Source of the DNA: Proteobacteria bacterium SG_bin9 | GTDB taxonomy: Bacteria; Pseudomonadota; Alphaproteobacteria; Rhizobiales; Xanthobacteraceae | Length of the DNA stretch: 42,549 nucleotides | NCBI GenBank assembly: GCA_002083525.1 | Contig: LWDM01000063.1 | Span: 1-42,549 of the forward strand | Direction: 5' to 3' | Notes under the pieces: model-generated | Told to the model about the DNA's origin: nothing | What the model saw: the letters and a program-made list of their open reading frames with translations, nothing else | Database searches by the model: none | In this document: positions 25,853 through 34,154 of the stretch, in pieces | Position numbering within the stretch: the first letter of the stretch is position 1 | Layout: the number at the start of each line of letters is the position of its first letter | Made by a program: the position numbers and the translations under genes

Positions 25853-26935
25853 ATGGACGCACCGCAGACTCAGTTCTTCGGCCGTGTCGAGTCGCTGCGC
25901 GGGCTCGCAGCAGGGATGGTCGCGTTCGGGCACATCTGGGGCCTTCAGCTCGTTCCGGCAGACACGCTGGGGTTTCCGAGTCTGCTTCGGATGTTCAGTA
26001 AGGGCGACCACGCCGTCCTGATGTTTTTCGTCATCAGCGGGTTCGTCCTTTTCTTCTCCCTGCAAAGACTTGAACAGGATGCGAGCGGGGCGTTGCGCTT
26101 TCTCGTCGCGCGCGTATTTCGAATTTATCCTGCGGCGATCGCAGTGGTCTTGCTGTTCGCAGTCGTTCAGATCGCGATGGCTTGGCTTGAAGGCCAAAGC
26201 AGCAATATCGGATTTCGCGACGTCGTCCTGAATGCGCTTCTTTTCCGAACCGACATCAATGGGGTGATGTGGACACTGCAGGTCGAACTGCTGGCGGCGC
26301 CGATTATCGCCGCCGCCTACTTTGCTTATCGACGTTTCGGCGTAGCAGCCCTTTGGACTCTGTTCTGGATTTTCACGGCATTATCGTTTGTCGGCAAGTT
26401 TAACCGGATCATCGGAACGCCGATGCTCGGCTTCCATGCGTTCATGCTGGGCATGATTGTCGCCGCGTCCGGACGGGATTGGTTTGCGAAGCTGTCGCGC
26501 AGCGGCGCGACCGCCATCTTCCTGGGCGCCACTATTGTTTTCTTCGGCGTGTCCCCGGTTCTTGGATGGACGTCGCACTGGGGCACGATCGTCGCGGTTT
26601 TTTGCTCGGCCGTGATGGTTGCGCTGGCCGCGTTCCAGGGTATTGGACCGGGTCTCAATACCTCCGCTGCGCGCTTCTTCGGCCGGATCTCCTACAGCTT
26701 CTATTTGCTGCACCCGCTGGTCCTGTGCGTTCTGCATCTGCCTGTGGCGGCGCAGATTGCTGCACGCCTTGTCGAGTCGGGAATCCCGCCGTCGATGGTC
26801 ATCGTGATTGTATTTGTTCTGTCGGTCCTTGCGATTGTGCCGTTGGCGTACCTTTTCCTCATCAAGGTCGAGTACCCTGGCATCGCGCTCGGCCGGCGTT
26901 TTTTCTCTCCGAGACCCCTTACCGCGACGAGATGA
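25853..26935 (+). CDS. Acyltransferase family 3 membrane protein (OafA-like)
   Basis: This 360-residue multi-pass membrane protein belongs to the acyltransferase-3 family, which O-acylates cell-surface sugars and other exported molecules. It shows RVESLRGLAAGMVAFGHIWG with the conserved catalytic-type His near residue 28, then MFFVISGFVLFFS, RVFRIYP, VMWTLQVELLAAPII and a late SYSFYLLHPLVL. The ATG at 25853 is taken as the start, although no strong ribosome-binding site is visible. The upstream region is T-rich, and the gene looks less GC-rich by eye than its neighbours, possibly a sign of transfer. The acceptor is unknown. Confidence 0.85.
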   Translation: MDAPQTQFFGRVESLRGLAAGMVAFGHIWGLQLVPADTLGFPSLLRMFSKGDHAVLMFFVISGFVLFFSLQRLEQDASGALRFLVARVFRIYPAAIAVVLLFAVVQIAMAWLEGQSSNIGFRDVVLNALLFRTDINGVMWTLQVELLAAPIIAAAYFAYRRFGVAALWTLFWIFTALSFVGKFNRIIGTPMLGFHAFMLGMIVAASGRDWFAKLSRSGATAIFLGATIVFFGVSPVLGWTSHWGTIVAVFCSAVMVALAAFQGIGPGLNTSAARFFGRISYSFYLLHPLVLCVLHLPVAAQIAARLVESGIPPSMVIVIVFVLSVLAIVPLAYLFLIKVEYPGIALGRRFFSPRPLTATR

Positions 26936-26987
26936 TGGCAATACATCTCTGCCACTGAGTCTGGAACGTCATGGGGTGGAGATATCA

Positions 26988-27839
26988 ATGCAGTCCGTCG
27001 TCATCACGGGTACGTCCACCGGCATCGGCCATGCATGTGCGAAAGTTCTGATCGCGCGCGGCTTCCGCGTGTTCGGCAGCGTGCGCAAGCAGGCGGATGC
27101 CGATCGGCTGAAAGCGGAGTTCGGTGCGAACTTCGTACCGCTGATCTTCGATGTGACCGACGAAGCGGCGGTGCATGCGGCAGCGCGCGAGGTGAGGGCG
27201 GCGCTCGGCGGCGAGACGCTGAAGGGCCTCGTCAACAATGCAGGCGTCGCGGTCTCGGGGCCGGCGCTCGAAATGTCGTCGGACGATTTCCGCAAGCAGA
27301 TCGATATCAACGTGATCGGCCCGTTTGTCGCCACCCAGGCGTTCGGGCCGCTGCTCGGCGCCGATCGTTCGCTGAAAGGGAAGCCGGGGCGGGTGGTGAT
27401 GATCTCCTCGGTCGCCGGCAAGCACGGCAACCCGCTGCTGTCGCCGTACAGCACTTCGAAGCATGCGATTGAAGGCTTTTCGGAAAGTCTGCGCCGCGAA
27501 CTGATGCTGTACGGCATCGACGTCATCATCATCGGTCCGGGCGCGGTGAAGACGCCGATCTGGGACAAGACCGACGAGATCGATTTCAGCCGCTACAGCA
27601 ACTCCGAGTACCGGCCGGCGTTGGAGAAGCTGCAGGCTTATGCCAAGCAGCTTGGCGAAAAGGGGTTGCCGCCCGAGCAGCTCGGCGAGCTGGTGCACCA
27701 TGTGCTGACCGACCCCAAGCCGAAGGTGCGCTATCAGGTGACGCCCGAGCCCGGGCGGATGTTCATGATGCACTTCCTGCCCAGCCGCCTGATCGACCGG
27801 GTGATCGGCAAGCAGCTCGGCCTGCTGCCCAAAGGATAG
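26988..27839 (+). CDS. Short-chain dehydrogenase/reductase
   Basis: This 283-residue NAD(P)-dependent oxidoreductase is of the classical SDR family. The cofactor motif VVITGTSTGIGHACA begins at residue 4, NNAGVAVSGPA follows near residue 82, the catalytic Ser is in MISSVAGKHGN and the catalytic Tyr/Lys pair is in YSTSKHAIEGF. The C-terminal tail is longer than in the smallest SDRs and resembles retinol/steroid-dehydrogenase-like members. The ATG at 26988 is preceded by GGTGGAG. Substrate unknown. It stands alone, with about 50 bases upstream and 209 downstream before the next genes. Confidence 0.9.
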   Translation: MQSVVITGTSTGIGHACAKVLIARGFRVFGSVRKQADADRLKAEFGANFVPLIFDVTDEAAVHAAAREVRAALGGETLKGLVNNAGVAVSGPALEMSSDDFRKQIDINVIGPFVATQAFGPLLGADRSLKGKPGRVVMISSVAGKHGNPLLSPYSTSKHAIEGFSESLRRELMLYGIDVIIIGPGAVKTPIWDKTDEIDFSRYSNSEYRPALEKLQAYAKQLGEKGLPPEQLGELVHHVLTDPKPKVRYQVTPEPGRMFMMHFLPSRLIDRVIGKQLGLLPKG

Positions 27840-28048
27840 GCCGAGCCTCAGCTGGTGGATAAGCGGCGCGGCCGCCTGAACCGCCGCTGAATAAAGCCGT
27901 TGGTAACCTGCGGCTTAAGACCAAGTTGCGCCTTCATGACAGTTCAATTACGGTTTTGCGACACGGCGGCTAACCGGCCGCGCCGTATCGCCCCCTGGCT
28001 GTCGCCAGCTTAAGGCCCCACCCGCGCCGGGCGTTGCTTGCGTCCCTG

Positions 28049-29752
28049 ATGACGTCCTTGCCGCCTCAAGTTCCCTCGGTCCAGTCGCTTGGCGGCGCCC
28101 AGCCGATCGGCCTCTGGCGATGGCTGGCGGTCGGCGCGCCGCACCTGGCGGCGCTGACAGTCATGTTCCTGACCGAGCCGAATTTCGGGCAGCGGCTGTT
28201 CTTCGGATTGGCGTGGGGGCTTCTGAACGCGCTCTGGCTTTGCGTGTTGCGCCGCCCGGCGCTCTCGGGTGCGCTCTCGTTCGCCATGCTGACCGTGCTG
28301 GTGCTGCTGTCGCGGCTCAAGCACGACATCATGCAGATGACGGTGAACTTCGTCGACGTGATGGTGATCGATCGCGACACCATCGCCTTCCTGTTCACCA
28401 TCATGCCGAAGCTCGGCTGGCCGGTGCTGGCGGCGTTCATCGTCGCGGTGCCGGTGGGCATGGCGCTGTGGCGCTTCGATCCGTTCCGTATTCGCCGTCT
28501 GACGGCCGCCGCTGTCGCGGCGGCGTGCCTCGCCGGCCTTGCCGGACTCGAGGCGATTGCGCCCGACGATCCGTGGGAAGGCTATCTGCGCGGCGGTTAC
28601 GTCTCGAAATTCGCCCGCTCGGGCGTCGCGGCCGTCTCCGAACTGCGCCAGCACGGCTTCATGGAGTCGGATGCGGCAGTGGCCGATCGGCTGCGGCTGC
28701 CGCTGGAGGACGCGTGCCATCCGGCAGGGCGGCGGCCGCACATCATCATGATCCACGACGAGTCGAGCTTCGACATTCGTCAGGCCGACGGCATCAAAGT
28801 GCCGAACGGCTACGGCCGGCATTTCCTGTCGGGGGACGGCAAGGCGCGCAAGTTCATGGTCGAGACCTCGGGGGGCGCGAGCTGGTTCACCGAGTACAAC
28901 GTGCTCGCCGGTCTGTCGTCACGCTCGTTCGGCCGCTTCTCGTACTTCGTTACGCGCCTCGCCGCAGGCCGTGTCGAACACGGCCTGCCGCTCGCGCTCG
29001 CGCGCTGCGGCTATGCGACCACTTCGCTCTATCCGGCGCACGGCGCATTCATGAATGCGCGCCAGTTCCACATCACGACGGGCATCCAGAATTTCCAGGA
29101 CGCGCGCGACCTCGGCGCCAAGGGCCTCGAGCCTGATCGCTTCTTCTACGACAGCGCGTTGCGCCTGCTGGGCGATGCGGCCGGCAAGCCGCAGTTCATG
29201 TATGTCTATCTCGGTGCCAACCACTTCCCGTGGGGTGGGCGGCTGCGGCCCGATCTGACGCCGACCTGGCGCGATCCCGGCAACACGCCGAAGGTCGACG
29301 AGTATTTGCGCCGGCAATCGATGAGCGCCGACGACTATCGCGACTTCCTCGCGCAGCTGAAGCAGCGCTTCCCGAACGAGCCGTTCCTGATTGTGCGCTA
29401 CGGCGACCATCAGCCGGAGTTCTCGTCGTCGATCCTCGAACCGAAGCTCGATGACGAGACCATTGCGCGTCAGCACGCCACGTTCCATCCGCGCTACTTC
29501 TCGACCTACTACGCGATCGACGCGGTCAACTTCAAACCGGCGGCAAGCGCGCTGGCGATGGAGACGATTGACGCGCCGTATCTGCCGCTGGTCGTGCAGG
29601 AAGCTGCGGGTATTCCGCTCGATCCCGCATTCGACGAGCAGAAGAAGATCATGCTTCGCTGCAAGGGCGTGTTCTACGGCTGCAAGGATGGCGCGGAGGT
29701 GCGCCGCTTCAACCGGCTTCTGATCGACGCCGGCTTCATCAAGAACCTTTAA
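28049..29752 (+). CDS. Alkaline-phosphatase-superfamily membrane transferase/sulfatase (first of tandem pair)
   Basis: This 567-residue protein has about four N-terminal membrane spans (residues 25-165) and a large sulfatase/LTA-synthase-type domain on the outside. It contains PHIIMIHDESSFDI (230-243, metal-binding acidic residues), SGGASWFTEYNVLAGLSSRSFG (274-295, the expected nucleophile region, with Ser278 where LtaS-type enzymes have Thr), LGANHFPW and RYGDHQPEF. Such enzymes transfer phosphoglycerol or phosphoethanolamine to glycans and lipids, for example to cyclic glucans in rhizobia. The actual reaction here is unknown. ATG 28049 is used; TTG 28034 is possible. An adjacent paralogue follows after 11 bases. 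The 209 bases upstream show no clear gene. Confidence 0.8.
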   Translation: MTSLPPQVPSVQSLGGAQPIGLWRWLAVGAPHLAALTVMFLTEPNFGQRLFFGLAWGLLNALWLCVLRRPALSGALSFAMLTVLVLLSRLKHDIMQMTVNFVDVMVIDRDTIAFLFTIMPKLGWPVLAAFIVAVPVGMALWRFDPFRIRRLTAAAVAAACLAGLAGLEAIAPDDPWEGYLRGGYVSKFARSGVAAVSELRQHGFMESDAAVADRLRLPLEDACHPAGRRPHIIMIHDESSFDIRQADGIKVPNGYGRHFLSGDGKARKFMVETSGGASWFTEYNVLAGLSSRSFGRFSYFVTRLAAGRVEHGLPLALARCGYATTSLYPAHGAFMNARQFHITTGIQNFQDARDLGAKGLEPDRFFYDSALRLLGDAAGKPQFMYVYLGANHFPWGGRLRPDLTPTWRDPGNTPKVDEYLRRQSMSADDYRDFLAQLKQRFPNEPFLIVRYGDHQPEFSSSILEPKLDDETIARQHATFHPRYFSTYYAIDAVNFKPAASALAMETIDAPYLPLVVQEAAGIPLDPAFDEQKKIMLRCKGVFYGCKDGAEVRRFNRLLIDAGFIKNL

Positions 29753-29763
29753 GGCGGCGCGGA

Positions 29764-31509
29764 ATGTCTGCAGTCGCCGAGTCCGCTCCCAACCGTCCTT
29801 CGCTGCGTTCCGCATGGCTGTGGCGGCTCAAGGTCGCGATGCTGGCGGCGTTGCACGCGGGCGCGCTGGTTCTGCTTTGGAAGACGGAATACACGCTGTT
29901 CGCGTTCGGGATGGCGCTGGTCGCGTGGGTGTTCCTGAACTGTCTATTTCTGCTGGCGCTGGCGCGGCCGGGCCTCTCGGCGGCCCTCTCGCTGATTCTG
30001 ATCGCGGTGCTGATCACGCTGTCGCGTTTCAAGTTCGAGATTACGCAACTGACGCTGACGTTCCTCGACTTCCTGCTGATCGATCGCGACTCGTTCTCGT
30101 TCCTGCTGACGATCTTTCCGCGCCTGCAGAACCAGATTCTGATCGTGGCGGCGGTGAGCATCCCGCTGCTATTGCTGATCTGGCGCGCCGATCCATTCCA
30201 CGTGCGGCGGAAGTTTGCAGCGTATGGCCTGGCCGGCTCAACCGTCGTGATGGCGGCTGCGGCGTTCGTCAATCCCGAGCAGCCATGGGAGCCGTTTCAA
30301 GGCGTCAATCACATCTCCAATCTGGCGCGGTCCGGCGCGGTGTCGGTCGGTAGGCTGACCGCAACAGGCTGGATCGAGGCGGAGCCGCGCGGTGCGCGCG
30401 CGCTTCTGACGTCCGGATCGCCGGCATACGCTGCGACCGGCCTGCCGCAAGCGACAGAGACGTGCGATACCACGGTGAAGCGGCCGCACATCATCATGCT
30501 GCTCGACGAGTCGAGTTTCGACATCACGGCGGCGCCCGGCATCAAGACGCCGGCGAATTACACCGACTACTTCAAGTCGGTCGACGGCAAACAGCGTGCC
30601 TTTGTTGCGGAAGCGACCGGCGGGCCGACCTGGTACACCGAATTCAATGTGCTCACCGGCTTGTCCGCGCGCTCGTTCGGCGACCTGAAGTTCTATGTCA
30701 CGCGCATCACGGCCGGCCGCGTCGGGCGCGGGTTGCCGCAATCCCTGCAGCGCTGCGGCTACAAGACATTTTCCCTCTATCCGAGCTACGGCAATTTCCT
30801 TGGTGCGCGCTCGTTCCAGAAGTCGACGGGCGTCGGTCACTTCATGGATCTCGCCGACATGGGCGCGGCAGACGAGCAATTGCCCGACAAGTTCTATTTC
30901 GATCAGGCGTTGAAGATTTTCGAGCGCGAGAAGCCGGCGCAGTCGCCGCTGTTCATGTTCGTGTATCTCACGGCCAACCACTTCCCGTGGACGACGCCGT
31001 ATCGCGCCGATCTGACGCCGGACTGGAAGCCGCCGGGCAATACGGCGGAAGTCGACGAGTACCTGCGGCGTCAGGCGATGACCGTGACCGACTACGGCGC
31101 GTTCGTCGAACGGCTGAAGCGCGACTATCCGGACGAGCAGTTCCTTGTGCTGCGTTTCGGCGATCACCAGCCGGCGATCTCGCAGAAGCTGCTGGAGCCC
31201 GGAATCGATCAGAAGGCGCTGGCGCAGCGGTTGATGAGCGCCGATCCGCGCTACTTCGCGACGTATTATGCGCTCGACGGCGTCAACTATCAGCCGCGCA
31301 ATCTGTCGTCGGCGCTGGCGAGCCTCGATGCCGCGTACATCCCGATCGTGATTCAGGAAGCCGCCGGCGTGCCGCTCGATCCGTCGTTCGCCGAGCAGAA
31401 GAAGATCATGCTCCGCTGCAACGGTGTGTTCTATGCCTGCCGTGACGGCGCCGAAGCGCGCCGTTTCAATCGTCTGCTGATCGACGCGGGTCTCATCAAG
31501 ACGCCCTGA
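29764..31509 (+). CDS. Alkaline-phosphatase-superfamily membrane transferase/sulfatase (second of tandem pair)
   Basis: This 581-residue paralogue of the preceding gene is similar along its entire length. It has N-terminal membrane spans (about 22-170), then PHIIMLLDESSFDI (241-254), ATGGPTWYTEFNVLTGLSARSFG (284-306) with Thr289 at the likely nucleophile position, LTANHFPW and RFGDHQPAI. Both copies end in the same pattern, a cysteine pair (CNGVFYAC here) and RRFNRLLIDAG. The pair probably arose by tandem duplication and then diverged. A role in decorating periplasmic glucan or envelope lipid is plausible but unproven. It converges with the ABC gene downstream with a gap of only three bases. 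Confidence 0.8.
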   Translation: MSAVAESAPNRPSLRSAWLWRLKVAMLAALHAGALVLLWKTEYTLFAFGMALVAWVFLNCLFLLALARPGLSAALSLILIAVLITLSRFKFEITQLTLTFLDFLLIDRDSFSFLLTIFPRLQNQILIVAAVSIPLLLLIWRADPFHVRRKFAAYGLAGSTVVMAAAAFVNPEQPWEPFQGVNHISNLARSGAVSVGRLTATGWIEAEPRGARALLTSGSPAYAATGLPQATETCDTTVKRPHIIMLLDESSFDITAAPGIKTPANYTDYFKSVDGKQRAFVAEATGGPTWYTEFNVLTGLSARSFGDLKFYVTRITAGRVGRGLPQSLQRCGYKTFSLYPSYGNFLGARSFQKSTGVGHFMDLADMGAADEQLPDKFYFDQALKIFEREKPAQSPLFMFVYLTANHFPWTTPYRADLTPDWKPPGNTAEVDEYLRRQAMTVTDYGAFVERLKRDYPDEQFLVLRFGDHQPAISQKLLEPGIDQKALAQRLMSADPRYFATYYALDGVNYQPRNLSSALASLDAAYIPIVIQEAAGVPLDPSFAEQKKIMLRCNGVFYACRDGAEARRFNRLLIDAGLIKTP

Positions 31510-31512
31510 GCG

Positions 31513-33069
31513 TTATCGTTTACCGATCTTCTCCCACAGCCAGCGGGCCGTCGTCGCCGGCGTATTGCCGGGCTCAGCCGCGCGCAGATTGGCGTCGCGC
31601 ATCGTTGCGATATCGATTTTGCCGATCAGCGGCTCGATGGCTTGTAGCAAAACTGCGTCGTTTGCGCGCTTCGGCGAGACGAGCACGATAGCGTCATAAG
31701 GCGGGATCGCGCGCTTTGGATCGCTGAGCGCGACGAGATCGTACTTTGCGATCAATCCGTCGCTGGTGTAGCCCGCGATCACATCGACATCGCCGCTGGC
31801 GACGGCGGCGTACATGAAGTCCGGCTGCATCTGCCGCTGCTGGCGGAAGTTCAGGCCGTACGCGCCACGCAGCGCCGCCCATTCGGGACGGGAGAAGAAT
31901 TCGTAGTCGCCGGCGATGGTCATGCTGCCGGATCGCGCCGCGAGATCGGCGGCCGAGCGGATGCCGAACTCCTCGGCGCGTCTGCGCGGCATGACGAGCG
32001 CATAGGCGTTCTCGAAGCCGAGGACGCCGAGGACCTTCACCTTCCAACGCTCCGCGAGCGCGGTTCTCAACTCGTCCAGCAGTTGCTCGCGCGGCTTGAT
32101 GTCGGTGCGTTTGAGCTGGTTGGCCCAGAGTGTACCCGTGTAATCGACATAGACGTCGATATCGTTGCGGGCGAGCGCCTCAAAAATGACGCTGGAGCCG
32201 AGACCCTCGCGCGGCGCGGCGCTCAACCCTGCCGCTTCGAGGCGCTGCCCGAGCAGAGCCGCCAGCACATACTGTTCGGTGAACGTCTTTGCGCCGACGG
32301 TGTAAGCGGCGCGTGACTGCGAGAACGATGGCGTCAGCGTGGCAAGCAGAAGCACAAGCAGACCGATCGCTCCGCTCCACATGCGAGCACGGCTGCGGAA
32401 TCGCAGTCCGGTTTCGATCAGCGCCAGCAACTGATCGACTGCGAGTGCGAGCAGCGCGGCGGCCACGCAGCCGAACAGCACGAACACCCAGTTCTGGGTC
32501 TGCAGCCCAGCGAAGATGTAGTTGCCGAGGCTGTTCTGGCCGATGGGCGTCGACAGCGTCGCGGTCCCGATCACCCACACGGCCGCCGTGCGGATCCCCG
32601 CCATGATCACCGGCATTGCCAGCGGCAGTTCGACCATGGTCAGCGATTGCCGCGGCGTCATACCGACACCGTCGGCGGCTTCCTTCAGCGCGGGATCGAT
32701 CTCCAGTAGGCCGGTGATGGTGTTGCGTGCGACCGGGAGCATCGAATAGAGCGCCAGTGCCAGCACCGACGGCAGGAAGCCGAAGGCCGAGAAACTGACG
32801 CCGAAGGCATTCGCCGTCAGCGCCGAGAGCGCCAGCAGCAGCGGATAGAACAGCGCCAGCAGCGCGAGCCCTGGAACGGTCTGCACGATGCTGGTGACGC
32901 CGAGCAGGAACGTCCGCGCTGTGGGCTTGCGATAGACCAGAAGTGCGAGCGGCAGGCTGATCGCCAACCCCAGCGCCAGCGCCGTCATGCTGACGCGCAC
33001 GTGGCTGCCGAGATAATCGGGCAGGCGGGCGAGGGCTTCGCTCCAGCGCGGATCGGCGAACATGCTCAA
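31513..33069 (-). CDS. Osmoprotectant-type ABC transporter: permease fused to substrate-binding domain (OpuC/OpuF-like)
   Basis: This 518-residue chimera combines both non-ATPase parts of a quaternary-amine ABC importer. Residues 20-225 form the permease with several membrane spans and the EAA loop EAADGVGMTPRQSLTMVELPL (130-150). A further span at 231-250 leads into an OpuAC-type binding domain (253-518) that starts YTVGAKTFTEQYVLA and includes SSVIFEALARNDIDVYVDYTGTLW. Glycine betaine, choline or carnitine are the usual substrates; which applies here is unknown. The likely start is TTG at 33069, overlapping the ATPase stop, or ATG at 33063. Permease/binding-protein fusions of this kind are known in the OpuF and ChoQ lineages. 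Confidence 0.9.
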   Translation of the reverse strand: MSMFADPRWSEALARLPDYLGSHVRVSMTALALGLAISLPLALLVYRKPTARTFLLGVTSIVQTVPGLALLALFYPLLLALSALTANAFGVSFSAFGFLPSVLALALYSMLPVARNTITGLLEIDPALKEAADGVGMTPRQSLTMVELPLAMPVIMAGIRTAAVWVIGTATLSTPIGQNSLGNYIFAGLQTQNWVFVLFGCVAAALLALAVDQLLALIETGLRFRSRARMWSGAIGLLVLLLATLTPSFSQSRAAYTVGAKTFTEQYVLAALLGQRLEAAGLSAAPREGLGSSVIFEALARNDIDVYVDYTGTLWANQLKRTDIKPREQLLDELRTALAERWKVKVLGVLGFENAYALVMPRRRAEEFGIRSAADLAARSGSMTIAGDYEFFSRPEWAALRGAYGLNFRQQRQMQPDFMYAAVASGDVDVIAGYTSDGLIAKYDLVALSDPKRAIPPYDAIVLVSPKRANDAVLLQAIEPLIGKIDIATMRDANLRAAEPGNTPATTARWLWEKIGKR

Positions 33070-33854
33070 GCGCTCCCGCCGGGGAGAAGCGCTTGCAGGC
33101 GTGCGGCCTGCTTGCGCGGCGTATTGAGTAACTCCCTGATGTAAGGATCGCGGCTTGCGGCAAGCTCGTGCGGCGTGCCGGTGCCGATCAAACGGCCGGC
33201 CTGCATCACCGCGATGCGATCCGCGAGCAGCATCGCCTCCGTCATGTCGTGGGTGATCATAACGGTGGTGAGCGCGAGAGACTCGTGCAGGCGCCGATAG
33301 TCATCGCCAAGCGCATCGCGGGTCAGCGGATCGAGCGCGCCGAACGGCTCGTCCATCAGCACGATTGTCGGTTTCGCGGCAAGGGCACGGGCGACGCCGA
33401 TACGTTGCTGCTGACCGCCAGAGAGCGCATGCGGGTAGCGATCGCGATACTGATCCGGTTCGAGCCGCACCAGCTTCAGCAGCTCGTCCACCCGCACTGC
33501 GATCTCATGTAGCGGCCATTCAAGCAGCTTCGGCGTGATCCCGATGTTCTCCGCCACCGTCATGTGCGGAAACAGTGCGCCGTTCTGAAACACGCAGCCG
33601 ATGCTGCGGCGAAGGGTGATCGGATCGGCGGTCTGAACGTCGGCACCGGCGATGCTGACCTGGCCCGCGTCGGTGTCGAGCAACCGGTTGGCGAGCCGCA
33701 GCAGCGTGGTCTTGCCGGAGCCGGAGCCGCCGACGATGGCGAGAAACTCGCTCGCTGCGACGCGAAGCGACACATCGTCGACGGCCTTCACGCGGCCGTC
33801 ATCGAAGGTCTTGCCGACCCGGTCGAAAACGATTGCTGCGACGGCCTCGTTCAT
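33066..33854 (-). CDS. Osmoprotectant-type ABC transporter ATP-binding protein
   Basis: This is the 262-residue ATPase of the importer with the permease/binding-protein fusion downstream. It has Walker A GGSGSGKTT (about 42-50), the Q-loop region CVFQNGALFPHMT, signature LSGGQQQR, Walker B IVLMDEPFGALDP and the H-loop ITHDMTEAM. It ends without the CBS domains present in OpuCA/ProV, so it lacks that ionic-strength-sensing module. The ATG at 33854 starts the operon. Upstream lie 50 bases and then the palindromic element at 33901. Confidence 0.92.
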   Translation of the reverse strand: MNEAVAAIVFDRVGKTFDDGRVKAVDDVSLRVAASEFLAIVGGSGSGKTTLLRLANRLLDTDAGQVSIAGADVQTADPITLRRSIGCVFQNGALFPHMTVAENIGITPKLLEWPLHEIAVRVDELLKLVRLEPDQYRDRYPHALSGGQQQRIGVARALAAKPTIVLMDEPFGALDPLTRDALGDDYRRLHESLALTTVMITHDMTEAMLLADRIAVMQAGRLIGTGTPHELAASRDPYIRELLNTPRKQAARLQALLPGGSA

Positions 33855-33900
33855 TGTCTCCGGTTACCACAGGCACAAACAGGGCACAAAGCTGCGGCCA

Positions 33901-33979
33901 CTAGTGTGGCGGTTCAGAAGTCCGCGTCTTTGTTGGCCGCGCCTTCGTCACGCGGACTTCTGAACCAAAGCCACACTAG
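33901..33979 (+). repeat. Palindromic element 1, MITE-like, ends CTAGTGT/ACACTAG
   Basis: CTAGTGTGGC (33901-33910) pairs with GCCACACTAG (33970-33979). Inside it, GGTTCAGAAGTCCGCG (33911-33926) pairs with CGCGGACTTCTGAACC (33951-33966), giving a 26-bp stem interrupted only by an AAA bulge, with a 24-base loop. No coding potential. It may be a non-autonomous transposable element or a REP-type repeat. Confidence 0.75.
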
Positions 33980-33991
33980 ATCGGTAAACTG

Positions 33992-34067
33992 CTAGTGTCC
34001 TTCCGATTCCGAAGTTCGCAAACGAGAGTGCGGCAGAATGGTGCGAACTTCGGAATCGGGACACTAG
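33992..34067 (+). repeat. Palindromic element 2, MITE-like, ends CTAGTGT/ACACTAG
   Basis: CTAGTGTC (33992-33999) pairs with GACACTAG (34060-34067). CCGATTCCGAAGTTCGCA (34003-34020) pairs perfectly over 18 bp with 34042-34059, leaving a 21-base loop. It lies 12 bases after element 1 and shares its ends but not its core. The two fill most of the 300-base gap between divergent ABC operons. Confidence 0.75.
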
Positions 34068-34154
34068 GCCCTTGCATGTTTGCGGCAGGCATCGGATTTT
34101 GGCCCTTCAAAGGCGAACCATAACCGCCAGATCGAAAGCTTCCCGGGGGACGAC

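Noticed and set aside
33855..34154. CRISPR-like repeats between the ABC operons
   Set aside because: There are only two elements, each an internal inverted repeat with a different core. No direct repeats with spacers and no cas genes are present.
34080..34154. Extended N-terminus of the NrtA/TauA-type ATPase from a TTG at 34080
   Set aside because: The extra 25 residues have no family similarity and begin beside the palindromic element. GTG 34155 has a good ribosome-binding site.
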